Assembly (NCBI RefSeq): GCF_050436995.1
Contig: NC_134751.1
Coordinates: 9,796,001 to 9,860,000 of the forward strand
DNA: 64,000 nucleotides
DNA from: Anticarsia gemmatalis
Taxonomy: Eukaryota > Arthropoda > Insecta > Lepidoptera > Erebidae
Direction: 5' to 3'
Part shown: positions 1 through 12,905 of the stretch, one piece after another
How positions within the stretch are numbered: position 1 is the first letter of the stretch
How the letters are laid out: each line of letters starts with the position of its first letter
The notes under the pieces: model-generated
What the model was told of the DNA's origin: nothing
The model's database searches: none
What the model saw: only the letters and a program-made list of their open reading frames with translations
Program-made: the position numbers and the translations under genes

Positions 1-57
1 AATAATATTTGTTAAGGTGGTAGGAAATAGTACAAAGAAGTGTTTATGCACAGACAA

Positions 58-117
58 AATGATTAGAGAAAATATGAAATAGTAAATACTTACTATTTCA
101 TATTTTCTCTAATCATT
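58..117. repeat. Perfect fold-back hairpin A (28-bp arms, 4-nt loop)
   Basis: Positions 58-85 and 90-117 are exact reverse complements (28 bp, no mismatch) separated by the loop ATAC at 86-89. Pairing stops at 57/118. No flanking target duplication and no coding frame are seen. The arms are too perfect and the loop too short for a typical animal microRNA precursor. Short-range template switching during replication or repair is one mechanism able to make such structures. The pairing is certain; the origin is unknown. Confidence 0.95.
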
Positions 118-131
118 CCATCTTTTCATCA

Positions 132-191
132 ACAACGAGGATAGAATCTGAAGACTTATATACATAAGTCTTCAGATTCTATCCTCGTTGT
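132..191. repeat. Perfect fold-back hairpin B (28-bp arms, same loop)
   Basis: Positions 132-159 pair exactly with 164-191 around the loop ATAC at 160-163. Arm length, loop length and loop sequence equal those of hairpin A, which ends 14 bp upstream, but the arm sequence is unrelated. Two such structures side by side suggest a shared generating mechanism or an element class defined by structure rather than sequence. Confidence 0.95.
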
Positions 192-1999
192 AGGAGAATT
201 AAGGTTGCCAGTCGTGTATTTTTGTCACTATTATTTTTATATCAAGTTTTGAAGCGCCGAATAGCTGTAAATGTTGCTCTTTTTTCTTATAATAAACAAT
301 TTATTACCAATACAAGATTACTCCTTTAACCTATCCTTATTCTATTTCTTTACGAATTTCGATACTAGAATACTGTCAGAAAAACGTTTCAGAGATTTTC
401 CCGCAGCGAAATTGAGGTAGGTCCTCCATCAAAACTGATTGAAAACTTATTTCAGCAAATAAAATATTTAGAAAAGAATTACATATGAAGACACAAACAA
501 AAGGGGAATCGATTCTGAACGAGATGTGAGGACACACGAAATAGACGTTGATTGAGAAGGGTCTAGAACAGTGTTGAGACATGTTACATTAATTGAACAT
601 GTTCAGATAATGAATAAAGAATGAGGGACCTCTATTCGGAACGGTCTATCGGTGAATTGTTTTATAATTCTAGTTTTAGAATGGAGGAATATTTGCAGGC
701 TTGTTAGGGCCTGAGTCTCTTCCCTTGTAATGTTTTATGGATTTGGAGCAAGTGACCAAGAAAGAAAATGACAAGGATACGAATAAAGAAGAACTTTCGT
801 ATATTATGATCAAAATGAATGGAATCAAAGCAATATTTAATTTAGATACCAAACTTTTTAAGAGATATAATAGAATTAGTTGTTAGAAAATCTAATTGGT
901 ATGTCATCATCATCATTATTAACGTAGGTTGGACAGTCTACGTTTGTATAAAGCTTCCTTCTTCTGAAATTTACTACGTAAAGTGTAAAAGCAATTCCCA
1001 ATCTTGAGATCTCTACACCTCAACCATACACTGCATGAAAGCCACAATCGTATCAATAGCGCTGCAGTTGATATGAGATGACAAGTGCGGTCTCGGTCTT
1101 GTACTGACTGGCACTTCAGACCACTGAAGAATTAAGTCAAACTTCTGCAAGAGTTTCTAGTATTCAGAAGGCGAATTCAATTGCATAAAGCATCGGTTTT
1201 ATATACATTTTAACACTATTAGCACATAAACATGAAATGGTAATGAAATCTTATATGATACTTTGTATCTACATTTTTGATGTCATTTCTCTATTAGTGG
1301 AAACCATTTGTCAGCCTTAATCTAAAAAGATCTAACAATCTATCTCTCTGGTCAAGCATTAGTTAAAAGTTTTTTTTTAATATACAAGAAAACATTTTCT
1401 TTGTTCTCGACATATTTTGAAATAATTAAAATAAATATTTTCAAAAAAATATCACGAAAATATATTTAAAAAATATATACACACGATTGAAATAAGAGCG
1501 GCGTGATAGCTAGCGTTGACATGTTGTGATCTATCAACTAAATACTAGCAGCAATAATCCTCTTTACAGTCCACCTCACAAGCATTGGTGTGTGCATTCA
1601 CAAAAACGGCAACAACCAACAAATTCAAAAAGGATAGATAAATAAAAAACGTTGACATATACCTAGTTTCCACGCTTCGCTAACCCCAAAATAAAGGCTA
1701 GAAAAAACGTTGTTTTATTCAAATGTGCGCGATACACCTGTGCGGGATTTAGATTACAAGCAAACAATCCGTTTGTATCGGCCTATAGAGCATTTGGCAC
1801 GATCCGTGATCCTTGCCAGGTCGTTTTAGGGTTACAATGTTTACGAATGGAAAAAAATGTTGCGGATGTATTTTTGTATTGATTCTAGTATATTTATTTT
1901 CTTTTACATATTTTTTGGTTTACTTCGCGAATTTTTAGATAAAAGTAGTAACAGTATTTAATCTGTAATCAAAAACAAATTTAGAAACTCTACTTGAAG
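192..1999. other. AT-rich non-coding DNA, no gene recognised
   Basis: Only very short chance open frames occur. A small hairpin with 7-bp arms (AACGTAG/CTACGTT) lies near 922-946. The stretch 1370-1480 is extremely AT-rich with A and T runs. No transposon ends, splice-flanked exon or RNA gene were recognised. Confidence 0.5.
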
Positions 2000-2052
2000 T
2001 TAATCTTTAGAATTCTGCAGTGCACACTGCACTGTAGAATTCCAAAGATTAA
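2000..2052. repeat. Near-perfect fold-back hairpin C (25-bp arms)
   Basis: Arm 2000-2024 pairs with 2028-2052 around a 3-nt loop (CAC). Two positions do not pair canonically: one G/T wobble and one A/C. Weaker pairing may extend outward (TTGAAG against CTTGAAA context). It resembles hairpins A and B in architecture but shares no sequence with them. The mismatches suggest an older event or mild drift. Confidence 0.85.
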
Positions 2053-5000
2053 ATTGCTTGAAAATCAAATTGTACTCGTATTTCACTGATTATTTATACA
2101 TTTTTCTCAGTTTGCCGGGCAACCGTACAATTCTTTGCCACAACAATTTCAACAGAATAATTCAACCGAGTCGGATCAAAACTAATGATCTTCCGGCAGG
2201 AAGTTTATACACTAACAGTTTAAATTACTTAGTTAGGTTCACGCTAAGAGCTTAGCGGATAGAGGAACGCAACATATATTATGAGGATTAATGTTTAGTT
2301 TATAATTTACTTTCATCAATTTATGTTTCGTGTGTTGTTATTTTGCGAACCAAATACTGGTTGCAAACCCGTAACCCTTTTTTGATTACAGTTCCAGTCT
2401 TAAGGGTAACATTGAATTACATTCAGAATGCTAACGACTGATAAATTAAAAATTGCAGACAACACTATTAACCCGTAATCAAAGTTAAAATATAAAAGTA
2501 ATTTCTTCTGCTTATTATTTTTTTTAATGATTGATTGTTATCTTTGTTTTAAAAAAACTTAATACAGTACTTTAATAAAATCTATAAACATAAAGAGAAG
2601 CTTTGGTACATAAATAAACCGAATGACAACGACGCCTCGGGTGTTCATTCAATACTATTAGTGTAATACATTACATTCGTTTGTATTATTTCGAAATATC
2701 TTAAAGTTAAACCGCTAAAGATTACAGAAAAAATCAAAAACATAACAAAATTGCCATATAACATAGCTAAAGTAGTGTAGTGACATAGAAAAGCTAATTG
2801 AAGGCGTCGTCTACGCTCGTGTGTCACGGCTAAGCCAGATTACACTGTGTAATCGGCTTAGTGGCCAAATGCCGAGTTTTACGATCCCACCGGTCTAATG
2901 CCTAAAAATAGTAGCGTCCGATGCGATTATTCGTTTGCTCATATTTAGAATTAGGGTGGAATTTTAGTCGCATGAAAGTCGATAAGTTGTGTGAAAGTGT
3001 GAGTTTCAGCGGGTTGTCGTTGTTTTCGTTTGGACCAACCTATTCGCAGCTACACACTAGTTTGTGCTTTGTGCATTTAATAGATAATGTTAGAGTTCGA
3101 TTTATTTTTAATTTAATCGGATATTAACCTACGCATTTTGTATTTCTCGTTACATAGCATTTGAACGTAAAGAAAAGCAATATAGGTACTTATAATCCAT
3201 TTATTTCACCCTTTCAATAAAATATGGCGAACGAAGTCAGAGTATTCGTAGTCTATAACATAAGCCGAACCGCTTCTGGAAATCTGTTTACACAATTTGA
3301 ATTTACGTTACGTTATTCATCCTATATCGCTAAGCCGCGTGGTAACTATGATAAAGTAATCACGTTTCAAATTTCGTATTAAAAGTCGTAATAAAAATAT
3401 GACTTAATGTAAGAAATGTGAGGAAAAATACATTAGTTTAAAGAAGGGCTACATCAGTGAAATGTATGTTTGTGAGGGGAATAAAGATTTAAATATACGT
3501 GTTAGTAAAACAGTTTTACTTGGGCTTAAAATAGATAAGATATCGATGATAAGTTATGGAGAGAAGGATTCAAAAAGCTTTTATTACCTATTATTGTTAA
3601 CTTTTAATTACGCAGTTCTGTAATTTATACATGAAAAAAAATAAATGCAAATACCTTTTCCAGTCCGATACTGTCCTGTACCTTAGTGCACTTAGTTATT
3701 GATACAGAGTTGTCATAAAAGCTTTTCTGTGGAATAAATAAGAGAACATTTTAAGACACCATTATTCACTAAGAACACGAATAAACAACAAGTCAACCGG
3801 AATTTAACCATCAATAAACACTCAGGTGTGTCTCAAAAGTTTTAATATTCGAAATACACAACGTATTGCACCATCCATCAATGCCTCGATGCTGGAACGG
3901 TCAAATGCACTCACTACAAAACTGATTGATTATGTTCTAGTATAAATTGTACAGGAATCGTGGAAACTTCGCTATTCTTAATAGTTTGTTTTGTTAGATT
4001 AATATTGTTATTTATTTTTAATAGTTATTTTATTGTTCTCTTATTTTATACGAAGTAAATAAGCTCGTAATTTTAGTTGTTCCTACTTTGATGTGTTCGA
4101 TGATTCTAAAAGCATTTGAGAGCCATAATAAATTAGTCTTCTTCTATCATCTTCTAGGGTTTCTAGTTGAGTTATTTAGGTTATTTGTTGATGTTTCGAA
4201 AGCTAAAGAATATGAGTTTTATAGAAACACGTTTCTATGAGCTGTCGACAAAATTGCGTAAGTGCTGGCGATGTTGATATTTCATCTTTTACAACGTGAA
4301 CGAACATGTAAGTCAAAAATAAATTTTAAAGATGTTAAAATTACTTACCCGTATTTCTTAATTCACCGTCTAATTACTATTTTAGGCTAGTAGCTAAATA
4401 ATAAAACATGAAATTAAATTCCGAAAAATAAATAAATATTTTTCGCTGTCGGAACTAATTTCGGGGAAATTATAAATAAGTCATCAACCATTCCTTCATT
4501 GTTCGCCTCCGCTCGATCTCCCAAAGACCGTAGTTAAAAGAAGAAGTTTTGAGTCCTAACTTTTATTCGTGAAGTCCTATTAACTTTTCAAAGATGAAAA
4601 TTTCATCAAATTTTCCAGACGGACTTCAAGCTAGAATATTATACAAATAGACTTACAAATGTTCTTATAATACTTTTAAAATATCCGATAAATTATTGCT
4701 TACACAATATTCGAGTAGTTTAAGTAATTTTATAGTGCAGCAGCTGTATACAGCGTGCATGCCGGATAGTGGCTCTTGTGCGCTTCTGATTAGGAACTAG
4801 CTAGCTAACTAACATATCCATGTCTCTGAATATATCTACCTATTAGGAGATTATTCTATGTTAGATCTGAACTATATAAACTAATACTACATTGTCTATA
4901 AAAGTGTTTAAATCAGAAGATCTCCGTCAACATTTATTACTTTTAATACGAAAAGAGCTTTCAAGAGGAGTTTGTTAGTTTCAGAAAGTATTCATTTCAA

Positions 5001-6654
5001 ACAAATTTCACCTCTCACTTCACTTTTGACCTTAATGGAATTCGCGTGCTGATAATAAACTTACATCAATAAAATTCCTAATTAAATAACTTCAAAACTC
5101 TATCAAGATCGAAAACAAATACGCCGCAGAGCGTAATTAAACAATTACTTTGCGAGTCGAAATTGAAGTGTCTTATTACACCGTGTTCTCGACGAGAAGC
5201 CACGACAGCCGTTGTACTACAAACCGAGCATTTGAAATTCAATCCACCAAAACGGGATCTTGAAAGACACTAAATACATTCGAATTTCGAAGAGCGTTAA
5301 TATAAACGTACCTATTTATGTCGTACAAACAAAATATCCCGCGTAAGCTTGAATAAATTTGTTTTAGATATTTTGGAGAGGGTTGCGTTCGTGCTAAGCG
5401 GCTGAAAAATGGCTTTTGAACAAAGTAATAAAGCTCGAGCCAATCGATTGAAAGAAAATACGAGTACGGGAAAGATGCGAGGGGATTGAACGCAAATCTC
5501 GAAGACGAACTTAGTAACTTGTGAATCAAGGAAGCTATTGAAAAAACAAATGGGAAACCATTTTAAAATTCAGCCATCGATTCTTTTTGTCGACAATTGT
5601 CTTCGGTGAGTAATTGGTTCCTTTGCATTTTAATTTGCATTTAATTGGTTTTGGTCTTTGTGTTTGGAAACACCATGCGCATTGTTTGTTACTTATTAAT
5701 ATTGACTGTCGATATGTGCACTAAATATGGTATTGATTCAATCGCCGTGAAGAATTTAAGTATAGTTTTTTTCCATTTATACATAAACACATTTTAACGA
5801 AGCAAGTCTTACATAACATTATTTAGCACTAACACAGAAATATATTAATAAATTTCATAAAATGTGGTATGTGCGCTAAAAAGTACATTATATTTGATTT
5901 ACGAATAATTTTCACATAATTAATAGGACGCATACGGCGGTTGTAGTGGTCAACGATACCATTGTGTTGGGTATCGTAAATGAAATTCCTACAGCGAAAA
6001 AATATTTTATGCAACCACAGATAGTTGTTTCGATTATATCGTGTTTATAAAATGCCTCACAATAGAGTATTGTGTAATAGTGTTATTATTATTTTAAATT
6101 TTAAATGAACACAGATTTTTATCTAGTTCAGTTAAATATTAAAGTTATTTTAGTATTATACATTATTAAGAGCAGAAAACTAAAACTCGTTAATTGACAT
6201 AGCTATACGCACCCTACTACTTACGTCATCATTATCTTATACTAACACAAACGATTGAACACATTTTTTATACTAAGTGGTTTAGTTAGAAGATTACGTG
6301 CGATCTTTTAATGTGAATCTAGTCGCAAGCATAAACAAGTCAATAATAATTCGTTTCAGCTCATTTCAAGGTATTTAACCCCGAAATTATTTACCACTCA
6401 ACCTCTCATTATACTCTTATTAAGCTTGATGTATGTTAAAATTATAACACTAAGTTCTTTCGTAAATAAACTTACATAGAAAGTGCTCCAGGCTTTTACT
6501 TTACACACTGAATATTTTAAGTACTTGCTTCGAATAATATCTTAAGCTTATAAGTAGGTTTCATATAAAAAGTTGCATAAAATTTGATTTATATTTATTT
6601 ATGGTAGAAAAATAAATGTTTTAAATTAAACCTTACTCACAAAATAAATGATTA
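2053..6654. other. AT-rich non-coding DNA, no gene recognised
   Basis: No frame longer than about 96 codons exists, and those present have no recognisable domain. A hairpin at about 2828-2864 pairs CTAAGCC(A)GATTACA with TGTAATCGGCTTAG; it is not a tRNA. An 8-bp-arm hairpin (ACGATACC/GGTATCGT) lies near 5953-5977. Nothing else could be supported. Confidence 0.45.
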
Positions 6655-6780
6655 ACTGCAGAGTCGAGGTCGGTATCTTTAAAGAGAGGCTTTATAAATT
6701 AATATTGCCTTCATTGATCGTTGTTTCATTAATGAACAGGCTTTATAGAGCCGACGTAATAAGAAAGTAAGCCCGGTATT
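6655..6780. promoter_or_regulatory. Putative regulatory island with duplicated AGGCTTTATA
   Basis: The 10-mer AGGCTTTATA occurs at 6687-6696 and again at 6738-6747. Between them are TTAAT and ATTAAT motifs. TTTATA/TTTATG-type sites are the known core of Caudal and Abd-B class homeodomain proteins. The island is less AT-biased than its surroundings. Enhancer function is inference; conservation among moths would be the test. Confidence 0.25.
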
Positions 6781-6829
6781 GAAATATTAACTTATAAAAG
6801 GTTTGCAATAAAACGTTGAAGTGTAGCTT

Positions 6830-6879
6830 TATCAGTAAAGTATCTACGTACTCTTAAGTACGTAGTTACTTTACTGATA
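6830..6879. repeat. Fold-back hairpin D (23-bp arms, 4-nt loop)
   Basis: Arms 6830-6852 and 6857-6879 are complementary with a single mismatch. The loop is 4 nt (CTTA, 6853-6856). The compact 50-nt design matches hairpins A to C, but the sequence is different. No target duplication is visible. Confidence 0.9.
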
Positions 6880-9800
6880 TTTAGACTTTTTTCTTTTGTT
6901 TACACCTAGCAATAAGAAAATCCTTTTCTTTTCAATTATAATAACATTTTTTTTTGTTAAAAATATGTTACGTTATACCCGACTACAAACAGATATTAGA
7001 CCACACAAAATAATATTGTTATAAATATGACCGAACAAAATGAAAACAGGGTACAAAATAAAAGTTTCGCGGTCGCTCCGACTATCACGTTACGTCACAC
7101 GCCCCGTCAAGTTTAGAGTATTTTTCCAAATAAACTGCATCGTCACCATCACACACCCAAAAGCACCATAACTTTCAACTGTTGTTCCGTCACTCGCGTC
7201 CCTAATTCTGACACCATTGTGGAATACAAAGAGGCAATAATCTCTTAAGTGAAAGACCTCCCCGTTTTACATCCATTAGCGACGTAATAACCTTTATACG
7301 TTTTTTTTTCCATAGATGTTAACGGTTTTTAATGGAGTCCTGTCGAAAATTCATGTTATGCAAATCAAATTTAGCGCCCCCACAAAAGTGAGCGTGAAAG
7401 GAATCAAATAGATTGATGCGCGATAAAAGCATGGAGAGAACTTATCAATACTTAAGTTTGTCTGCATAACATTAAATTCTGAAAATTTTTTATTCAATTT
7501 GGTGGATAGATATGATAACTTATAATGTCCAAAAAATATTGACTCGTCATAGAAAATCATTAGGGTATATAATTTTTTGTAATACGGACTCCGGAATCTA
7601 AAGGCTACTAGATAAATAAAATTTTGTATACGTTTAAGCAATAACCCTTATCTCGTCACACAATTTATAATCATCCTGTCATGTATGATACAAAAAGTAA
7701 GTCGAAATACCCGTGACGTCATTAACAGCGGTACTAAAATCCAATAATTAAACTTCTCAGATAAGCCCGGGAATCTCGCGACGGCTTTAAACGAGGCATT
7801 ACTTTAATTTCAAACGTCTAATCTTATTCAAATAACGTATTATTACGTCATTCAGAATTCGCGTGTAAAGAGACGATAAGCCAAAATCAACATTTTCCCT
7901 CGGCATTTTGGATGCAAAACTGAGAACAATTACAAAAGTTGAGCCTATATTGTACTTAAGTTCGTTTTAAGGTGCTATTTCGGTGTACGCGGATAAACGA
8001 GAAAACGCACGGGATACGGGAACGTTTCTTTTGGTTATAAGGAAAGTAATTAGTAAAAGAATATTTTTTCATTGTTTCTTGTTTTAATTTGTATTATCCC
8101 ATGGTGTTTCGCTTAAGGTACCCCTTCCTATTTTGAACTCTGCAAGCCATACCTACATTATCTGTTTCTTTTTTGCAATATTATCATTACTCTGTTCTCG
8201 CCCTATTAAAGGCAAATGTCTTTACGTCAAAATTGAGTGTTAGGAAGTGTAAAACTAGAGCTTCATAATATTATCGTCTAGAAATTAATTTTGACCTAAA
8301 ACATTATGCTCATAATTACCATTCTTTATTTGAATTTTAAAATAAAGTTGTTTAAGTGTATAATGGCACCGTAAAAGTTTACAAGTTTCAGGAGTAAAGG
8401 TTCAAGAAGTGGTGATGAATTTAATGGCATACTTTTTTTTTGTATCTTTTTTTTTATAAAAGGGTATGAAGTCATTTAGTTAGTATTTTTTTATCTCAAG
8501 TTCTAGAAAGTGATTTAAAATAGTCGCAGTATGTACTAAGATATTAAATCTAAGGATAAAAAACCACCACGGTCGTTAACGTAGCACTTGTTTTTTATAA
8601 ATGATACTTATTATAACTTCAACGCATACTTAGTCCTTTACAACTTGTGCAGAATATATGTAGCTCTGATGAAACTTTGAGGCTTAATTCAGTGTGCTTC
8701 TATGATTGTAAAACGTTCGACGAGCATATCAAACGGTAGATTGCCACTGCAAATTTCCAAACTAAAATTCCTATCAACACGAACCGACTTCGGACCTATT
8801 TCTGGATTTTGAGCAAAACTACCATTTTCCAGAAGCAATTATATAATCCGGATCTTATTAAGTCTATAAGAAATAACAAAATATAAAAGAACATCTCCCA
8901 CTTACAGTATTTTAAATCCTTCGTTAAGATAAGGGGATAATTAACAAGATATTTTCCCTCTAAGTCGGTTAAGGCAAAAAAGTAATAATCGCTGTAATTT
9001 AAGTTGTCGGCTTGGTCATAAATCTTAAACATTTTTTGCTCTTGCTGAGTACTGCTATAAATAATAAAATATGCTCTGAAATATAATATTTTTGAGTAAA
9101 TGGCCAGTGTTATTCAGACCTTCGTAGATCGTTAAAAGGGTTTAGATGTATGTGTTTACCCATACATTTACATAATATAAATGTGTAAGTAGGTGAAGCT
9201 GAAAAAATGACTACGACCTTGAACCGCACGGAAAAGAAAACGTTGAATATTTCAGGTTTTGATTCTTCATTATTGAGACTTTAATGTAATTCTGTTATTT
9301 TTTTAAGTAGAATACACCTTTTAATGGAATAATTACCAACCGATTGATTAATTCGTTCGATTTCACTTTCGACTCTATTTGAACTCTAATCTGCGACCAA
9401 AAAGCACTGTGGGTGGATTGAAAGTTTAATATTCAAAAATGCTAATCTAAAAGAACTTGAGTTCAATACCGTGACCTTAAGATAGTAGATACCTGTTCAG
9501 TGTTCAATTACGTCAAACATTTATAAAAACAAATACACAAAAATGTTTAGTTCGCGTGACGTTTTTAATCAGTATTTACATTTAATTACGCACGTCAACT
9601 ATTGTGTTGTACTACGGACTGCAATCAATCATATTTGTAGGGGCGTTGGCTTATCATACAAATTGTTCAAAATTGTATTATCATAATGGCTAGTCTTTGG
9701 GGATGGAATTTACATTACACTGTTCTTGTATGTTCGTTGTAGATTTAATGAACCGTGAGTCCAAAATATGAACACTTTTATTAATTATAGTACCAGCTTT

Positions 9801-10189
9801 TGTGTCAATAATAATAAATGTATTTTTCTCTTAAGCCATACTGCCAACAATTCCCTCAAACTACTCTATTGGTTTCAATAACCAGCTTTCTGCCAATTAC
9901 CGAAATAAATACCGAACCGTACGTATTAAACTTGGTACTCCAAATCTTATAGCCAGATAATTTGAACTAGGTAGGACATAATTTTGACAATTCCATTACG
10001 GGCTAAGGGCACACGGCTAAAAACAAAAACCAAAACAAAGTAAGAGCAAGTTGTTATGATCCTATTTAAAAAAGCCAAAAGGTAAATCTGTTTTATCAAA
10101 AAAACAGATTCTCATAATTAAATTCCATAATTTATATAATGTAAAGCATATTTTATATTAATTTATACAATAAAACCCCTTATTAACGA
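6880..10189. other. AT-rich non-coding DNA, no gene recognised
   Basis: Frames at 7351-7641 and 8796-9032 (minus) have low-complexity composition and no domain, and are read as chance. A small hairpin (AATCTGTTTT/AAAACAGATT) lies near 10085-10110. No transposon ends were identified. Confidence 0.45.
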
Positions 10190-10290
10190 TGTCACTTGCG
10201 GACCGGAAAGCCTAAAATATGCATCATTAATCATTATTAAAAGGACAATGGTAGAGCAAGATATAGCCGATCTTTGTTTAAACGCCTGCA
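10190..10290. promoter_or_regulatory. Putative enhancer: homeodomain plus SOX-type motifs
   Basis: ATGCATCATTAATCATTATT begins at 10219, and ACAATGG, a canonical SOX-type core, lies at 10245-10251. The close spacing of POU/homeodomain-like and SOX-like cores is typical of neural enhancers in animals. This is motif reading only, in AT-rich DNA where TAAT cores are common by chance. Confidence 0.22.
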
Positions 10291-12338
10291 GTATTGGAAT
10301 GTTCAAAATTAATGGTGATTTGTAACACAGTCATTAAGACAAAATTGCGAATGTGCTTGTCGCAATCGCGCTCGATTACGTAGGAAACTCAAAACTGAGC
10401 AATAAATAATAATGTTTAGGTCTTTCAAGTTTACGTTGGAAATCTCTTAGTAGCAACTTGAATTCAGTTTCACATAAAACAATTTTAAAATTGAAGAAGT
10501 TAAATTCATTTTTATAGTTCTTGTATAAACGGTAAATAATAACTCGTAAAATTCAATCAAACCGAGTTATTTATGAGCTAGTAAAGACTTTATTTACGAA
10601 ACAGAATTCATAAACCAAGATTCAGTGACCCCCCTAAAACTACCTGGAAGCTTCTCTATAAATCTTCCTTAATGTAATTTAAATCCACTTATATCAGTAA
10701 CATTACTTGCAGTATAACTTCAGAAGTGCACGCCCATTCCGTGTCGGCCAACCTATAACGACCTCCTGTACCCAACGTGACCCAATAAAAGTACCACCAC
10801 AAATTGATATCCAACTTAATCCAAACTATCAACAAATTTAAACTTTATTGCTTACAAAATAAGACATAATGTTGTCTCGAACGATCTCGTAATTTGAATC
10901 GTCAAATTTTATTGTGCGCTTGTAAAATACTTTATTATAATTTCTCGAATGCTTTAATGCTGAAACTGAATATTTTATTACTGAATATAAATTTCTAATT
11001 GTTCTTAATTAGAACGATAGATTAATTGCAACGTGTATAATTTATATTATTCTATATTTTGTAATCATTTAAATTTTTAATGACATGCAATTATTTTTAT
11101 ACTAAATATGATAAAGGCTTAAGGCAAAATGTTGCAATATTTTATGACTTTAGGAAAGAAAAACAACGCTAATTATAATTACTCAGAAACGTTATTTTGT
11201 TCTAGTAAGTAAAATACTCACAGTTGGTATTCTGAGAAATATGTACGACAAAGAGTTAATACCTCAAAGTAAAATGATCTACTCGTATTTTGGCTACAAT
11301 TTCATTCATTATCATTAAATTAAATACACAACATCAAATACGGTGTATAAATAAATATTTACTTCATTTTATTAAAGTAATTTGTGTGCAGTTAAATTAT
11401 GAAAGTAACCATAAAATGATATTTCACTTCATACGCCATCATCGCTCGGAGCCACTTTAAAAATATCATAATTTTATATTAATGGTGGTAAATGGAGAAA
11501 ATAGCCTACCGCTGCTAACGAACACCGTAACAACCTTTTACCTTTTGTCGAGCAATAACAGATGCGTAATGAATAAAAAATGTTTACTCTTACAGGAAAA
11601 TTGCAACTTCAAAATTTGCGCAATTAATTTACCCATCATTCATTAACGATGAGCTGCTTATAACCCTTAAGCTGTAATCAGAAAATATTACAGTTTACGT
11701 ACTGATCAGTATTTTAAATCCAATGTTTACCTCATCGTCACATCTATCATATGCTGGAGTTATTATCAGTAAGGAAAGGCATTATAAGATTTTTGTACCT
11801 AATTTTACGACAAATAAGTAGTGTTAGTCTAGAAAATAAAATCAACCGCCTATTTTTTAATAAAAACTATGAGAATTAATATATTGCCTTATACATATTA
11901 TGTTATGACTTCCAAGCGCCAATTTCAATTGCCAAAAATATTTGGTGGGTCCGGTATAATCCTGTATCATATTATTATTATTTGTCCCCCCGTAAGCTAG
12001 CAAATCCCTATCGTTTGTCGGTCTTTCTCAAACTTCTCGAACATTTATTAGAACGCTTTATTGTCACTTACGTATTGTAGGACATTATTAGGTATAGGTT
12101 CGATCTGATAATACTCCTTTGAGACCACTTTTTCTGTCAATAGTAAGGTATTAGAGAATAATTTATAGAATTTTCTACACAAACTGTGCTAACATGGTGA
12201 ACTGCGAGTAAATTTGGTCAAGTAAAGGATTTTATTTATTGTAATCTATGAACTTTTGAACAATTCATAAATTCTACTAAAGTTTTAATATAAAAGAAAT
12301 GCGAAATTTCTACGATTTTGCTGTGTAAAATTAACGTA

Positions 12339-12383
12339 TTACTGAGAATAAATTAAAAAGTTGACATAATTAATTCTCAGTAA
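12339..12383. repeat. Fold-back E (16-bp arms, 13-nt loop)
   Basis: TTACTGAGAATAAATT at 12339-12354 pairs with 12368-12383 with one mismatch. The loop is longer (13 nt) than in hairpins A to D. It may be a decayed member of the same structural class or a chance inverted repeat. Confidence 0.7.
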
Positions 12384-12644
12384 ACATTTTTATATACAAA
12401 TCCAGGATTTATTGTAATGTCACTTGGCAAATTTAGGAGGAGTTCAGTTAATCATTATTTTCACGAAACTTTATTGAAACGCTCCGCACCCGAAGTGACG
12501 AGTTTCATAAACCTAACGTTAACAACTTTATGTATTTTTTGATTCAACAAAGCAAAGCCTAATAAAAAGTCCGAAACTTAAACATCAAGTTTTCTCGTTA
12601 AAAGTTTCTAAGTGAATAATAAAATAGACCTTTTTATTGGTGAC

Positions 12645-12905
12645 GCGACAAATTTACGTCTGATTGGAGGATAGACGCGACATTTTTTTTTCCATTTCAA
12701 TTATTTTAGGTCGCAATGTCCCGGCGATGTAGTTCGGCCGCTGCGGGAATCAATTTGCATAATTATCGAGTTTTAATTAGAGACTGTAAATTATATGTGC
12801 TAATAGAGAATTTATTTAAACACGTTTCAATCTGCGCTAATGTGTGCGCTGACGTCGTGATGCGAATATGGACAAATAATTGTAATTAGTGAATTTTCAC
12901 CTGAT
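12645..12905. promoter_or_regulatory. Putative enhancer with perfect octamer ATTTGCAT
   Basis: This GC-elevated island contains a perfect POU octamer in reverse orientation (ATTTGCAT, 12753-12760), directly followed by AATTAT. TTAATTAG is at 12773-12780 and TAATTAG at 12883-12889. A CRE-like GACGTC lies at about 12851. POU and homeodomain pairing is well known in developmental enhancers. No open frame spans it. It is the best motif-dense enhancer candidate in the left half. Confidence 0.3.

Noticed and set aside
58..191. MicroRNA precursors
   Set aside because: Perfect 28-bp stems with 4-nt loops differ from animal microRNA precursors, which have longer loops and mismatches.
5239..5529. 96-codon minus-strand frame
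   Set aside because: No domain, no splice-flanked context, ordinary AT-rich composition; expected by chance in 64 kb.
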